NCBI RefSeq assembly: GCF_023272795.1
Contig: NZ_CP096829.1
Coordinates: 1,550,001-1,614,000 of the forward strand
Length of the DNA stretch: 64,000 nt
Origin: Flavobacterium humidisoli
Lineage (GTDB): Bacteria > Bacteroidota > Bacteroidia > Flavobacteriales > Flavobacteriaceae
Reading direction: 5' to 3'
The notes under the pieces were generated by a model that did no database searches, was not told where the DNA came from, and was given only the letters and a program-made list of their open reading frames with translations. The position numbers were made by a program, and so were the translations under genes. Shown in pieces: positions 43,999 through 54,588 of this stretch. The stretch's first letter is position 1. Every line of letters starts with the position of its first letter.

Positions 43999-45030
43999 TT
44001 AGTCAGTAGATTCTCGTTCTATTAAGTGAGTTTCAATAACCTCTGTAGTGTAATTTTCGGTATGTTCTTCATCGTCATCTTCTTCTGCTTCTAGTCTCTC
44101 AATAAGCATTTTGGCTGCTTTGTTACCCATTTTTTCTCCACTCTGACTTACTGTCGTGATAGTTGGAGTAGAATATTTTGAAATAATTCCATCAGTAAAT
44201 GCGATAACAGCTAAATCTTCGGGAACTTTTAATCCCATTTTGTTGGCTGTTTTAATAATTGTCACGGCAAAAAGCTCATTTACAGCAAAAACTGCGTCGA
44301 AAGCTCTGTCATGTAAAAGCTGGCTGATTGTAATTTCGCAAGTATCTACATCTTCAATTTTTATAATTAAATCTTCATTAAATGGTAATCCGTTGTCTAA
44401 TAATGCTTTTTCGTAACCATCGGTTCTGAGTTTTCCAACACTCACATAATCAACTGTGGTTACCAAAGCGATTTTTTTACGTCCATTATCAATTAAGCTC
44501 TGAACAGCTTCATAAGCTGCAGCTTTATCATCAATAATAACTTTATCACAAAGAATGTCATTAGTTACGCGGTCGAACATAACAACAGGCATACCTTGGT
44601 TGATCACTTCGGTAATATGATGAAAGTCGCCTTTAAATTGTGTTTCTTTCGAAAGAGACATGATAAAACCATCGATACTTCCGTTGGCCAACATCTCCAT
44701 GTTTAAGACTTCTTTGTCGAATGAATCATCTGATACGCAGATAACTACGCTGTATCCGTATTCGTTTGCTACTTGCTCCACTCCGTTGATGACAGTAGAG
44801 AAAAAGTAGTGTACAATTTCTGGAATAATAATCCCGATACTCTTGGTTTTTCGGTTTTTTAAACTAAGAGCAATATTGTTGGGTTTATAGTTGTAAAACT
44901 TCGCAAAAGCCTGCACTTTTAATCGTGTTTCTTCGCCAATTTCTAGACTGTTTCTAAGTGATTTTGAGACAGTTGAAATGGATACATCAAGTTCCTTTGC
45001 AATCTGTTTTAGGGTTATTTTGCGTTTCAT
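43999..45030 (-). CDS. LacI-family transcriptional regulator of the starch locus
   Basis: 343 residues. N-terminal LacI helix-turn-helix (ITLKQIAKELDVSISTVSKSLRNS) with hinge NNIALSLKNRKTKSIGIIIP, then a periplasmic-binding-like sugar domain (about 62-330). An acidic tail (EAEEDDDEEHTENYTTE) is unusual. It is divergent from susC by 236 bases and next to the transporter gene, so it probably controls both sides in response to a maltose-like signal. Bacteroides uses SusR, an unrelated sensor; LacI control is the flavobacterial arrangement. Confidence 0.93.
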   Translation of the reverse strand: MKRKITLKQIAKELDVSISTVSKSLRNSLEIGEETRLKVQAFAKFYNYKPNNIALSLKNRKTKSIGIIIPEIVHYFFSTVINGVEQVANEYGYSVVICVSDDSFDKEVLNMEMLANGSIDGFIMSLSKETQFKGDFHHITEVINQGMPVVMFDRVTNDILCDKVIIDDKAAAYEAVQSLIDNGRKKIALVTTVDYVSVGKLRTDGYEKALLDNGLPFNEDLIIKIEDVDTCEITISQLLHDRAFDAVFAVNELFAVTIIKTANKMGLKVPEDLAVIAFTDGIISKYSTPTITTVSQSGEKMGNKAAKMLIERLEAEEDDDEEHTENYTTEVIETHLIERESTD

Positions 45031-45171
45031 GGCGTAAAGTGAAAAAAATCTAATTAATAATAAAGGTATCTGAAAATTTTATAATTGACAATTTTTGACT
45101 GAAAAGATTACAAAATATAGAAAGTTTTCAACACTACCACGTTTTCGTAACTCAATAAAAGTTGTCTGTGG

Positions 45172-45200
45172 TTGAGCATGTTAATAAATTCATAATTTTG
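45172..45200 (+). promoter_or_regulatory. susC promoter
   Basis: TTG (45172-45174), 18-base spacer, TAATTTTG (45193-45200). The leader to the susC ATG is about 60 nt. CTCAA/TTGAG half-sites at 45151-45155 and 45172-45176 overlap the -33 region and might be an operator (weak). Confidence 0.65.
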
Positions 45201-45266
45201 GAATTCGAAGTAAAATTAAAAACTTAACTAACAGTCAAAAACTCAAAACTAATTTAAACAAAAAGT

Positions 45267-48248
45267 ATGAAAACAATTTACAAAAAGTTGTTATTTTTAT
45301 TCCTTTTGCTTCCGTTTACAGTACTAGCTCAGAGTACTTTAAGTGGGGTAGTAACTGATCATGCCACAGGTCAGCCTATACCAGGAGTAAATGTAAATGT
45401 ACAAGGTTCCGCAGTGGGTACCTCTACAGATTTTGATGGTAAATTCCAATTGCCAAATTTAAAAAATGGAGACAAGATTTTAGTTTCATTTATTGGATAC
45501 AAAACAACGACTATTGTCTTTAATGGTCAAAAAAACTTGCCAGTATCTTTAGAAGAAGATACAAATCAATTGCAGGAAGTTGTGGTACAAGTTGGTTACG
45601 GAACTGTTAAGAAAAAAGACGCAACAGGATCTGTTTCTCAAATTTCTGCCAAAGAATTTAATAAAGGTATCAACGTTACTCCAGAATCTTTAATTGGTGG
45701 ACGTATTGCTGGTGTAAATGTTGTTGGAGGAGGTGCTCCGGGAGCAAAAGCAGATATTAGAATTCGTGGAGGATCTTCATTAAGTGCTTCAAACGACCCA
45801 TTGATTATTTTAGATGGACTTCCTTTAAGTAACGCTGTTCCAAGTGGTGCTACAAGTATATTGTCTACAATTGATCCAAATGATATTGAGTCATTTACAG
45901 TTCTTAAAGATGCTTCTGCAGCTGCTATTTACGGTTCACGTGCAGCAAATGGTGTAATCGTAATTACGACTAAAAAAGGAACTAAAGGTGGTGTAAAAGT
46001 TAATTTCAGCTCTCAAGTTGGTATCAATACAGTTGCTAATACAGTTGATGTTTTAAGTGCAGATCAATTCCGTAATTTTGTAAATACAAAAGGAAGCGAT
46101 GCTCAAAAAGCATTAATGGGTACTGCAAATACAAACTGGCAAGACGAAATTTTCCATACTGCTTTAACAACAAATAATAATATCTCTGTAAGCGGTGCTT
46201 TATTCAATAAATTACCAGTACGTTTATCTGTTGGTAATGTTGATAATCCAGGAATCTTAAGAAATACTTCTTTTGAAAGAACAACGACATCGATATCGTT
46301 AAATCCAGTATTGTTTGATAATCACTTAAAAATTGATATTAGCGGAAACTTATCTTTCAGCAAAAATCAGTTTCAAGATGAAGATGCTGTTATTGGTTCT
46401 GCAATTAGTTTTGATCCAACACAATCTCCTTACCAAGCGGGTTCTCGTTACGGAGGATATTTTGAATGGTTGGAACCAAACGGAAACTTAGCATTATTAC
46501 CTGCTAAAAACCCAGTTGCAAGATTAAATCAAGAAGACAAAAGATCTAAATCTACTAGAAAATGGGGTAACATCAGCCTTGATTATAAATTCCACTTCTT
46601 TGAAGATTTGAGATTTGTTGCTGAAGCTGGTATCGATAGATTTGATAGTAGTGGATACAACAGACAAAGTACAGAAAGTGCTTTAGGATATCAGCCAAAT
46701 CCGTTCAGTTCTGGAAACTGGGTGAATTTAGGTAATTATGACACTTATACAGACGATCTTCAAAACAAAAACTTGAATGCGTATTTTGTGTATAGCAAAA
46801 ATTTTGGAAAACTTAAATTGGATGCTACAGCTGGTTACAACTATCAGTTGTTCCAAAAAGAAAAATACCAATCTGGAGCTTTAACACAGCCAGCGGAAAG
46901 TAGAAATGAAGATGTTATTACTGATCCAGATATCAATTTACAATCTTATTTTGGTCGTGTAAACTTAGGTTGGGACAGTAAATATTTATTGACTTTAAAC
47001 TACAGAAGAGACGGAACTTCTCGTTTCTCTGAAGAAAACAGATGGGGTAACTTTATGGGAGGTGCTTTTGCATGGAATATTGCTGAAGAGTCTTTCTTAA
47101 AAGATAACGAAACACTTTCTAGTTTGAAATTAAGAGTTGGTTACGGTACTACAGGTCAGCAAGATATTTCTGCTCAGTATGACTATTTAAGAAGAGTTAC
47201 ACTTGGTACTGTTAATACTCAATATGTATTTAATGGTGTTGTTTACAGAACGGCTAGACCAGAAGGATATAACCAAAATATCAAATGGGAAGAGTTAGCA
47301 GAGATGAACATTGGTCTTGATTTTGGATTCTTAAAAGATAGAATTACTGGATCTATTAACTATTTTGATAAAAAATCATCTGACTTATTAGCTGATGTAT
47401 TGGTTCCAGATGGTGCCAACTTGAGAAACCAAGGATTTAATAATATTGGTGATTTAAGAACTAAAGGGGTTGAATTCAGCCTTCAGTCAGATATCATCAA
47501 AAAAGATGATTTAACTTGGAACGTAGCCGTTAATGCTACTTATTTAGACCAAAAAATTGAAAGTTTAGGTCAGACTGTTGAAGGTTTCCAAGGTTATGAA
47601 GTAGGAGATAATATTAAAGGTGGAAATGGAAATAAAGTATTAATTAATACGGTTGGATCTGCTCCAAATTCATTCTTTGTATACGAGCAATTGTACGATG
47701 CAAACAAAAAACCTATTGCGGGAGCATATGTTGATAGAAATGGAGATGGTAAAATCGATGCTAACGATCGTTACAGATATAAAAAACCAACAGCAGATTA
47801 TACTTTCGGTTTATTCTCAACTTTAAACTACAAAAAGTTCGATTTTACAATGAACTGGAGAGCAAGTTTAGGAAATTACATTTTTGATAACGTAAATTCT
47901 AACTTAGGATATTCAGATGCAGGTCTAAGAAGACAAACAGACTTGTCTAACGTGAGTTCAGATTATTTAAATACTGGATTTACTTATGAAGATAATGGAA
48001 CTCAGCGTTATTTATCTAATTACTATGTAAAAGATGCTTCTTTCATCAAATTAGATAACGTAACAGTTGGTTATACTTTAGATAAAGCTTTATTGAAAGC
48101 TGCTTCTTTAAGATTCTCAGCAGGTGTTCAAAACGTTTTTGTACTTACAAAATATGATGGATTAGATCCGGAGAAATTCAACGGAATTGATGGTAACGTT
48201 TATCCAAGAGCAAGAACATTCTTGTTTGGAGTAAATGCAAGTTTCTAA
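45267..48248 (+). CDS. susC: SusC-type TonB-dependent outer-membrane transporter
   Basis: 993 residues: signal peptide (to LAQ, 22), CarboxypepD_reg-like domain (about 23-108, STLSGVVTDHATGQPIPGVNVNV), plug with VVQVGYGTVKKKDATGSVSQ and the SusC-type RIRGGSSLSASNDPLIILDG and the DASAAAIYGSRAANGVIVITTKKG segments, then the barrel ending in RTFLFGVNASF. It pairs with SusD to import maltooligosaccharides. The gene is followed after 36 bases by susD. Confidence 0.97.
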   Translation: MKTIYKKLLFLFLLLPFTVLAQSTLSGVVTDHATGQPIPGVNVNVQGSAVGTSTDFDGKFQLPNLKNGDKILVSFIGYKTTTIVFNGQKNLPVSLEEDTNQLQEVVVQVGYGTVKKKDATGSVSQISAKEFNKGINVTPESLIGGRIAGVNVVGGGAPGAKADIRIRGGSSLSASNDPLIILDGLPLSNAVPSGATSILSTIDPNDIESFTVLKDASAAAIYGSRAANGVIVITTKKGTKGGVKVNFSSQVGINTVANTVDVLSADQFRNFVNTKGSDAQKALMGTANTNWQDEIFHTALTTNNNISVSGALFNKLPVRLSVGNVDNPGILRNTSFERTTTSISLNPVLFDNHLKIDISGNLSFSKNQFQDEDAVIGSAISFDPTQSPYQAGSRYGGYFEWLEPNGNLALLPAKNPVARLNQEDKRSKSTRKWGNISLDYKFHFFEDLRFVAEAGIDRFDSSGYNRQSTESALGYQPNPFSSGNWVNLGNYDTYTDDLQNKNLNAYFVYSKNFGKLKLDATAGYNYQLFQKEKYQSGALTQPAESRNEDVITDPDINLQSYFGRVNLGWDSKYLLTLNYRRDGTSRFSEENRWGNFMGGAFAWNIAEESFLKDNETLSSLKLRVGYGTTGQQDISAQYDYLRRVTLGTVNTQYVFNGVVYRTARPEGYNQNIKWEELAEMNIGLDFGFLKDRITGSINYFDKKSSDLLADVLVPDGANLRNQGFNNIGDLRTKGVEFSLQSDIIKKDDLTWNVAVNATYLDQKIESLGQTVEGFQGYEVGDNIKGGNGNKVLINTVGSAPNSFFVYEQLYDANKKPIAGAYVDRNGDGKIDANDRYRYKKPTADYTFGLFSTLNYKKFDFTMNWRASLGNYIFDNVNSNLGYSDAGLRRQTDLSNVSSDYLNTGFTYEDNGTQRYLSNYYVKDASFIKLDNVTVGYTLDKALLKAASLRFSAGVQNVFVLTKYDGLDPEKFNGIDGNVYPRARTFLFGVNASF

Positions 48249-48284
48249 TAGTACATTGAAAAACAAAAATTTAAAACATACAAA

Positions 48285-50126
48285 ATGAAAATATCATTTA
48301 AATATATATCTTATTTCTTCCTATTTATTTTAGGAATAAGTATGACGCTTACTTCGTGTACTGACGATTTAAACGTGACACCAAAAGATGATGATGAATT
48401 TTTATCGGAAACTTTTTTCGAAGATCCAGCATCTTACAAGCAAGTTTTAGCAAAATTATATGCGGGACTATATGTAGGAGGAAATGATGGTGACGGACAA
48501 GCTGATATTGCTGGTCTTAGCGGAGATTTTAGCAGTTACTTGCGTTTGCTTTTTGTAACGCAAGAATTACCTACAGATGAAGCAGTTATTGCTTGGGCTG
48601 ATGGTACTTTGCCAACATTAAACATGCAGACATGGTCTCCTGTAAATGAGTTTTTATACGGAACTTATTCTAGAGCATCTTATCATATTAGTTTGGCAAA
48701 TGAGTTTTTAAGACAAACTACAGATGACAAATTAGAAGCGAGAGGTGTTGATGCAAATCTAAAAGCTGAAATCGCAACTTTTAGAGCAGAAGCACGTTTC
48801 TTAAGAGCTTATTCTTATGTGAATTTAATGGATTTGTTTGGTAATGTGCCAATTACAACAGAAGCAGATCCTGTTGGATTCTTTTATCCAGTGCAAAAAT
48901 CAAGAGCAGAAGTTTTTGCTTTTGTAGAGTCTGAATTAAAAGATTTAGATAACAGTCTAGCAAATGCTAGATCAAATGAATACGGTAGAGTTGATAAAGT
49001 AGCAGCTAAATTCTTGTTAGCTCAAATTTACTTAAACTCTAAAGTTTACACTGGAACTGAAAGAAATAATGACGTAGCAACTTTATGTACTGAAATCATT
49101 AATTCTGGATATACATTTGCAAATGTTCCTTATTCTTACTTATTCTCTGCAGATAACAATACAAACGGTGCTCAAAACGAATTTATTTTTCCAATCGTAA
49201 GTGATGGAAATGCAATTAGAGCAACTGGTGGAGGAATGAGTTTTATCATTCACGCTGCTATTGGAGGAAGCATCGATGCTGCTTCAAGAGGAATGGACGG
49301 AGGCTGGTTCGGTACTAGAACTCGCAAAGAATTTGTTGATAATTTTGGTAATCCAATTAGCTCATTTGATTATTATCAGACTAAGAATAAAAATTTAGCA
49401 AACAATACGGGTATTTTGGTTAACAAAGATGGTCAAGCATTTGATTCAAGTGACCGAAATGAAACACAAGCAGGGTATAATGTAAATAACACTTATGTGT
49501 TTAATTTTGTAACTGGTAAGATTACTTTGAATGGTGTTGAAGTAGCGGCTCCTACGACATTTACTAATGCTCCAGTGTCATTAGGGAAACAACAAGTTTG
49601 GGGAGATAAACGATTATCCGCTTATACTCCAGGACAAGCTTTGGATATAACGAATATTTCAACTTTTACAGATGGATATGCAATTACTAAATTTTCAAAT
49701 GTAAAATCAAATGGTACTGCAGCTCAAAGAACGGATATTCCAGATACAGATTTCCCTGTGTTCAGAATTTCCGATGCTTATTTAATGTATGCAGAAGCAA
49801 CTGTAAGAGGTGCCTCAACAGGTAATTTAGGAACTGCTGTGGGATATATTAACCAAATTAGAACAAGAGCAAATGCTTCAACGGTTACTACTGGAGATTT
49901 GACACTTGATTTTATTCTAGCTGAAAGAGGAAGAGAGTTATACTGGGAATGTCACAGAAGAACAGATTTGATTCGTTTTGGGAAATTTACAGGAGGAGAT
50001 AAAATTTGGCAATGGAAAGGTGGTGTGCAAAATGGATCTGCTACAGCTTCATTTAGAGATCTTATGCCAATTCCAGCTAAAACTATTCAGGCAAATCCGA
50101 CTTTGAAACAAAATCCAGGATACTAA
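48285..50126 (+). CDS. susD: SusD-type starch-binding lipoprotein
   Basis: 613 residues. Lipid cysteine C25 in LTSC is followed by TDDLN, an acidic surface-export signal. The SusD/RagB pattern is present: TPKDDDEFLSETFFEDPASYKQVLAKLYAGLY, the helical repeat region with AEARFLRAYSYVNLMDLFGNVPI, and the C-terminal LDFILAERGRELYWECHRRTDLIRFGKF and PIPAKTIQANPTLKQNPGY. It forms a lid on SusC and binds starch at the cell surface. Confidence 0.97.
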   Translation: MKISFKYISYFFLFILGISMTLTSCTDDLNVTPKDDDEFLSETFFEDPASYKQVLAKLYAGLYVGGNDGDGQADIAGLSGDFSSYLRLLFVTQELPTDEAVIAWADGTLPTLNMQTWSPVNEFLYGTYSRASYHISLANEFLRQTTDDKLEARGVDANLKAEIATFRAEARFLRAYSYVNLMDLFGNVPITTEADPVGFFYPVQKSRAEVFAFVESELKDLDNSLANARSNEYGRVDKVAAKFLLAQIYLNSKVYTGTERNNDVATLCTEIINSGYTFANVPYSYLFSADNNTNGAQNEFIFPIVSDGNAIRATGGGMSFIIHAAIGGSIDAASRGMDGGWFGTRTRKEFVDNFGNPISSFDYYQTKNKNLANNTGILVNKDGQAFDSSDRNETQAGYNVNNTYVFNFVTGKITLNGVEVAAPTTFTNAPVSLGKQQVWGDKRLSAYTPGQALDITNISTFTDGYAITKFSNVKSNGTAAQRTDIPDTDFPVFRISDAYLMYAEATVRGASTGNLGTAVGYINQIRTRANASTVTTGDLTLDFILAERGRELYWECHRRTDLIRFGKFTGGDKIWQWKGGVQNGSATASFRDLMPIPAKTIQANPTLKQNPGY

Positions 50127-50146
50127 CACCTTTATAAAACTGTAAA

Positions 50147-51241
50147 ATGAAAAATATACATAAAATTATAATCGCATTTATTGGTGTACTTGCGGTATCA
50201 TGTAATGCTGATGCTGTAGATGAAAGACCAATTCTAGACACTGTTTCGGCGCCAGAAATTACTGCACCTGCAACAGGACAAACTTATATTTTGGATGTTG
50301 ACAAGGCTGGTGAAGAAGCTGCTAAATTTACATGGTCAGCAGCAGAATACTCTACAGATGTTGCCGTAAAATATACTTTATTAATTGATAAAAAAGGTGG
50401 TGATTTTACTGCTGCTAAAACTCTTGCAGTTACAAGCAGTGTTACAGAGGCATCAGTTCTAGTTAAAGATTTAAACCAAGCTGCAATTGATTTAGGTGGA
50501 CAAGTAGAAGTTGCTTCAATGTATGATGTGAAAATTTCATCAAGCGTATCTGGAGCATTTCCTCAGGTTTCAAAAGGTTTAATTACAATTAGTGTTACTC
50601 CTTATGCAGGAAAAGTTGTTTATGACTTTGCAGATTGGTATTTAGTTGGTGATGCTACTGTTTCAGGCTGGGATAATAACAAAGGAAATCAAATTTTATT
50701 TAGAAGCGGAACTAATGCTAATGAATATACTTTTACAGGATACTTTAAAAAGGGAGCTTTCAAAGCTATTAAAAACTTAGGAAGCTGGGCTCCAATGTAT
50801 GGAGGATCTGGCGGCTCTTTAGCTTACAGAGGGGTAGAATCTGATCCTGATCCTGCAAATATTGAGATCACTGCTGATGGATATTACAGATTTACAATGG
50901 ATGTAGAAAAATTAACTTATAAGTTAACTCCTTATGATGCTTCTGCCGCAGTAACATATTCGACAATTGGTATTGTTGGAAGTGTGATTGATGAAAACTG
51001 GAGTGAAACAATACCAATGGTAAAATCTTCTTTCAATGCTCACGTTTGGTCTCTTGGAGTAACTTCATTAAAAGATGGTGAAATGAAATTTAAAGCAAAT
51101 AATTCATGGGATGTTTCTTGGGGAGGAAAAACACCTTTCTCAGGTATAAGTACGGGTGATAATACACCAGTAGCAAAATCTAAATATGTTATTTATTTCA
51201 ACGATTTAGACGGAAGTTATCTTATGATTCCTAATCAATAA
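50147..51241 (+). CDS. susE: SusE/SusF-type surface starch-binding lipoprotein
   Basis: 364 residues. Lipid cysteine C19 (AVSC) is followed by NADAVDE. The N-terminal domain (about 30-165) has the SusE fibronectin-like pattern (APEITAPATGQTYILD, FTWSAAEYSTDVAVKYTLLID); two repeats further on (YLVGDATVSGWDNNKGNQILF and IGIVGSVIDENWSETIPMV) are the carbohydrate-binding modules. It should hold starch near the SusCD complex. A terminator follows before the amylase gene. Confidence 0.92.
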   Translation: MKNIHKIIIAFIGVLAVSCNADAVDERPILDTVSAPEITAPATGQTYILDVDKAGEEAAKFTWSAAEYSTDVAVKYTLLIDKKGGDFTAAKTLAVTSSVTEASVLVKDLNQAAIDLGGQVEVASMYDVKISSSVSGAFPQVSKGLITISVTPYAGKVVYDFADWYLVGDATVSGWDNNKGNQILFRSGTNANEYTFTGYFKKGAFKAIKNLGSWAPMYGGSGGSLAYRGVESDPDPANIEITADGYYRFTMDVEKLTYKLTPYDASAAVTYSTIGIVGSVIDENWSETIPMVKSSFNAHVWSLGVTSLKDGEMKFKANNSWDVSWGGKTPFSGISTGDNTPVAKSKYVIYFNDLDGSYLMIPNQ

Positions 51242-51260
51242 AAACTTCAGTTAATAACTG

Positions 51261-51290
51261 AAAAAGGGCTATCTGGAGATAGCCCTTTTT
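51261..51290 (+). terminator. Terminator after susE
   Basis: AAAAAGGGCTATCT (51261-51274) with its complement 51277-51290 and trailing T residues. It separates susCDE from the secreted amylase gene, which may receive only read-through unless it has its own promoter. Confidence 0.85.
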
Positions 51291-51325
51291 TAATCAAACT
51301 TACTAATCAAATAACCACACTGATT

Positions 51326-54196
51326 ATGAAAAAAACTTTACTATCAATATTTTTATTGATGGCACTAACTTCTTTTGCCCAACAGCAAACGGTTAGTTTT
51401 TCAATAAATCCGCCCACTTTTGAAGATACCAATTCTATAACTATTTCAATTGCAGGGACAAGTGTTAATGAAGACACTTGGGGAATTACAGACAATGCCT
51501 TATATCTTTGGTCATGGTCTTATGATGTAAATGATGCTAATCAAGCGGATTCTCCTTCTAACGGATCTTGGACTGCTTCCAACGAAGCCAGCAGATTTAC
51601 ATACAATGCGGGAACGGATATTTATACCAAAACATTTATACCATCTGTATATTTTGGCAGAAACGGAATTGGCCGAATAGGATTTTTAGTTAAAGCAAAA
51701 GACGGAAACGGATCAAAACAATCTCAAGATGTTGTTGTTGAAGTGGGATCTTTTCAAGTAAATCTAACTTCACCAGTAGAAAATAGTGCTTCAATTATAG
51801 CATCTGGATCAAATTTTAATATCGTTGCAACAAATACAAATGGAGCAGCAAGTTATTCTTTAAAAGCAAATGGAATAGTTATAAATGCTAATCTAAGTAC
51901 AGCAAGCTATTCCTATTCTCACACAAATATTACAACCAATCAGACTTATGAATTGAGTGTGACTCAGGGTGGAGTTACCATTACAATGAAGTTTTCGGTT
52001 GTTGTGAATCCGAATACAGTTTCTGAAGCAATGCCAATAGGATTGGTTGATGGAATTAATTACTCTAGTGATGTTTCAAAAGCAACATTGGTTCTTGATG
52101 CGCCGTCAAAAGATTTTGTTTACGTTGCTGGAAGTTTCAATAATTGGGAGCCTACATCGGCGTATGCCATGAAAAAAGATCCTGTTTCTGGAAAATTTTG
52201 GTTAGAATTAACAGGATTAGTTTCTGGTGTCAATAACACATTTCAATATTGGGTTGTAGATTCTTCACCACTGGCTAATTCTCCATCTTTAGTAAAAACA
52301 GCAGATCCTTATTCTACTTTGGTTTTATCTCCTTATGATGATCCATGGATTCCAGCATTTTCCTATCCAAATTTGCCAGTTTACCCGACCGGCCAACAAT
52401 TTGAAGTTACCGTTCTTAAAACAGGACAGACTCCATATAACTGGCAGGTCACAAACTTTGTAAAACCGGAAAAAGAAAAACTGGTGGTTTACGAAGTTTT
52501 GGTTCGTGATTTTGATGCTTCTCGTAATTTTCAAAGTTTAATAGATAAAATAGATTATTTTAAAAACCTTAAAATAAATGCTATTCAACTAATGCCTGTA
52601 ATGGAGTTTGAGGGAAATGAAAGCTGGGGATACAATACTTCTTTTCATATGGCTTTAGATAAGTTTTATGGAACTTCAGATAAACTAAAAGAGTTTATTG
52701 ATTTGTGTCATCAAAATGGAATTGCTGTGATTTTGGATGTTGCCTTAAATCATGCTTTTGGAAGAAATCCGATGGTGAGAATGTGGATGAATGATCCTGA
52801 CGGTGATGGTTTTGGATCGCCAACAGCAGAAAATCCATATTTTAATACAGTGGCAAAACATAGTTATAGTGTTGGAGAGGACTTTAATCATCAGTCAGCT
52901 AAAACTCAATATTATGTAGAAAGAGTAATTAAACAATGGATTGAAGAGTATAAAATTGATGGATTTAGATGGGATTTAACCAAAGGATTTACTCAAGCTT
53001 GTACGGCTTCAGATAATGCATGTACTGATGGCTATCAGCAAGATAGAGTAGATGTTTTAAAAAAATATGCCGATTATTCTTGGGATTTGGATCCAACTCA
53101 TTATACTATTTTTGAGCATTTAGGAAGTGACGCCGAAGAAAAACAATGGGCAGATTATAAAATTTCTGAAACGCCAAGTAAAGGAGTTATGATGTGGGGA
53201 AAAATGACAAAAGAGTATAATCAATTGTCTATGGGATATGCTTCTGAGAGTAATATTTTTAGAATGAATAGTGCAAACCACGGATTTGCTGCTAATCGTT
53301 TAATGGGGTATGCAGAAAGTCATGACGAAGAACGTTTAATGTATAAAAATGTACAATACGGAGCTTCAAACGGAAGTTATAATGTAAAAACATTAAATAC
53401 AGCTTTGTCAAGAATGTCTGCCATTGGAGCTGTTTCTTTATTGATTCCAGGGCCAAAAATGATTTGGCATTTTGGAGAACTAGGCTGGGAGAATTCTATT
53501 TTTACCTGCAATGATAATTCTGTAAATACAGATTTTGATGCGATAGGTGGAGATTGTAAATTAGATACAAAGCCACAGCCTCAATGGGTAAACAATTGGA
53601 TGGAAAATTCAAATCGTACTAAAATTTATAATGATTGGGCAAAAATGATTACACTTAAAAAGACTGAGCCTGTGTTTTTAGGTACAGCCATAATTCCAGA
53701 CGCCAATACATTAACTTTAAATGTAAAGATTACGAATGCAAATCTTACTTCTGCACAGTTAAAAGACGTCTTGATTCTAGCTAATTTTGATACATCGACA
53801 CAAAATATTTCAACTGGTTTTCCTTATACAGGAACTTGGTATAATTTGATGGATAACACGACAATAAATGTTACCGATGTAAACGCACCAATTAATTTGC
53901 CAGCTGGAGAGTATAGAATTTATGGTAATAAAACAGCAAATTTAGCAATTGAAGATTTTGAAAAAGGAAGTCAAGTTAATTTATATCCAAATCCTGTTGC
54001 CGATTATTTTACTTTAGGTTTCAAAACTTCAAAAGTAGAAATCTATTCTGTTACAGGACAATTAGTAAAAACATTTAATACAAACGGAAATACAGATTAT
54101 CAATTCTCTGTAAGCAGTTTAGCATCTGGATTATATCTGGTAAAAACGTTTGACGAATATAATAAGCTTCGCGTTGTGAAGTTTATTAAAAATTAG
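51326..54196 (+). CDS. Secreted GH13 amylase with T9SS sorting domain
   Basis: 956 residues: signal peptide (to FAQ, 17-19); N-terminal beta domain (about 20-145) and a second beta domain (145-230); CBM48-like module (about 252-335, FVYVAGSFNNWEPTS); GH13 barrel with MPVMEFEGNESWGYN, DVALNHAFG, nucleophile D550 in IDGFRWDLTKGF, acid/base E597 in IFEHLGSD and D667 in AESHDEERL; and a C-terminal T9SS type A sorting domain (about 883-956, NLYPNPVADYFTLGF ... SGLYLVK). It should be exported across the outer membrane by T9SS and cut starch outside the cell. Confidence 0.95.
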   Translation: MKKTLLSIFLLMALTSFAQQQTVSFSINPPTFEDTNSITISIAGTSVNEDTWGITDNALYLWSWSYDVNDANQADSPSNGSWTASNEASRFTYNAGTDIYTKTFIPSVYFGRNGIGRIGFLVKAKDGNGSKQSQDVVVEVGSFQVNLTSPVENSASIIASGSNFNIVATNTNGAASYSLKANGIVINANLSTASYSYSHTNITTNQTYELSVTQGGVTITMKFSVVVNPNTVSEAMPIGLVDGINYSSDVSKATLVLDAPSKDFVYVAGSFNNWEPTSAYAMKKDPVSGKFWLELTGLVSGVNNTFQYWVVDSSPLANSPSLVKTADPYSTLVLSPYDDPWIPAFSYPNLPVYPTGQQFEVTVLKTGQTPYNWQVTNFVKPEKEKLVVYEVLVRDFDASRNFQSLIDKIDYFKNLKINAIQLMPVMEFEGNESWGYNTSFHMALDKFYGTSDKLKEFIDLCHQNGIAVILDVALNHAFGRNPMVRMWMNDPDGDGFGSPTAENPYFNTVAKHSYSVGEDFNHQSAKTQYYVERVIKQWIEEYKIDGFRWDLTKGFTQACTASDNACTDGYQQDRVDVLKKYADYSWDLDPTHYTIFEHLGSDAEEKQWADYKISETPSKGVMMWGKMTKEYNQLSMGYASESNIFRMNSANHGFAANRLMGYAESHDEERLMYKNVQYGASNGSYNVKTLNTALSRMSAIGAVSLLIPGPKMIWHFGELGWENSIFTCNDNSVNTDFDAIGGDCKLDTKPQPQWVNNWMENSNRTKIYNDWAKMITLKKTEPVFLGTAIIPDANTLTLNVKITNANLTSAQLKDVLILANFDTSTQNISTGFPYTGTWYNLMDNTTINVTDVNAPINLPAGEYRIYGNKTANLAIEDFEKGSQVNLYPNPVADYFTLGFKTSKVEIYSVTGQLVKTFNTNGNTDYQFSVSSLASGLYLVKTFDEYNKLRVVKFIKN

Positions 54197-54217
54197 GTTT
54201 GGTTAGTAATGAAAAAG

Positions 54218-54248
54218 GGCTGTCTAGAAATTGGACAGCCTTTTTTTT
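54218..54248 (+). terminator. Terminator after the secreted amylase
   Basis: GGCTGTC (54218-54224) pairs with GACAGCC (54234-54240), followed by eight T residues; A-run on the left makes it partly bidirectional. Confidence 0.85.
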
Positions 54249-54335
54249 GTTAAGTAGTTTTTTAAAGCAAATGTTTTATTTTTGATATTTAATGTCTTTT
54301 TTTGAGCTAATTGAATAGCCAGAAATTAGCTATAA

Positions 54336-54575
54336 TTATTTATTTGTTTTTCTTTTAGGATCATTGTACTCTCCAATTAAAGAATAATAACCAAATGTTC
54401 CTAATCCCATAACGATTAATGGAGTAAGTATAAATAAGATAATTACACCAAACACTAAATCGTCCTGCTGGTCTGAAAGAAGTTTAGGCAAACCAAATTC
54501 AAACACGCAAAAATAGGCAGCAGCTGCGGCCAAAGCAATCCAAAACGCCCCTAAAACTTGTTTAATCGCATTCAT
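54336..54575 (-). CDS. DUF6814-like small membrane protein
   Basis: 79 residues from ATG 54575, with two membrane helices (about 8-25 and 41-65; FWIALAAAAAYFCVFEFG and VFGVIILFILTPLIVMGLGTFGYYSLIGEY). Small proteins of this type are found right after MHS-class MFS transporters in Bacteroidota, as here (14 bases). The family name is from memory and moderately sure; function unknown, perhaps a partner of the transporter. Confidence 0.7.
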   Translation of the reverse strand: MNAIKQVLGAFWIALAAAAAYFCVFEFGLPKLLSDQQDDLVFGVIILFILTPLIVMGLGTFGYYSLIGEYNDPKRKTNK

Positions 54576-54588
54576 TTTTTTGTAAATT

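Noticed and set aside
45139..45148. LacI operator ACGTTTTCGT
   Set aside because: Only 3-base half-sites match around 4 bases and no second copy is seen near the transporter gene.
51261..51290. Riboswitch between susE and amylase gene
   Set aside because: A simple terminator hairpin explains it; no conserved aptamer-like structure.
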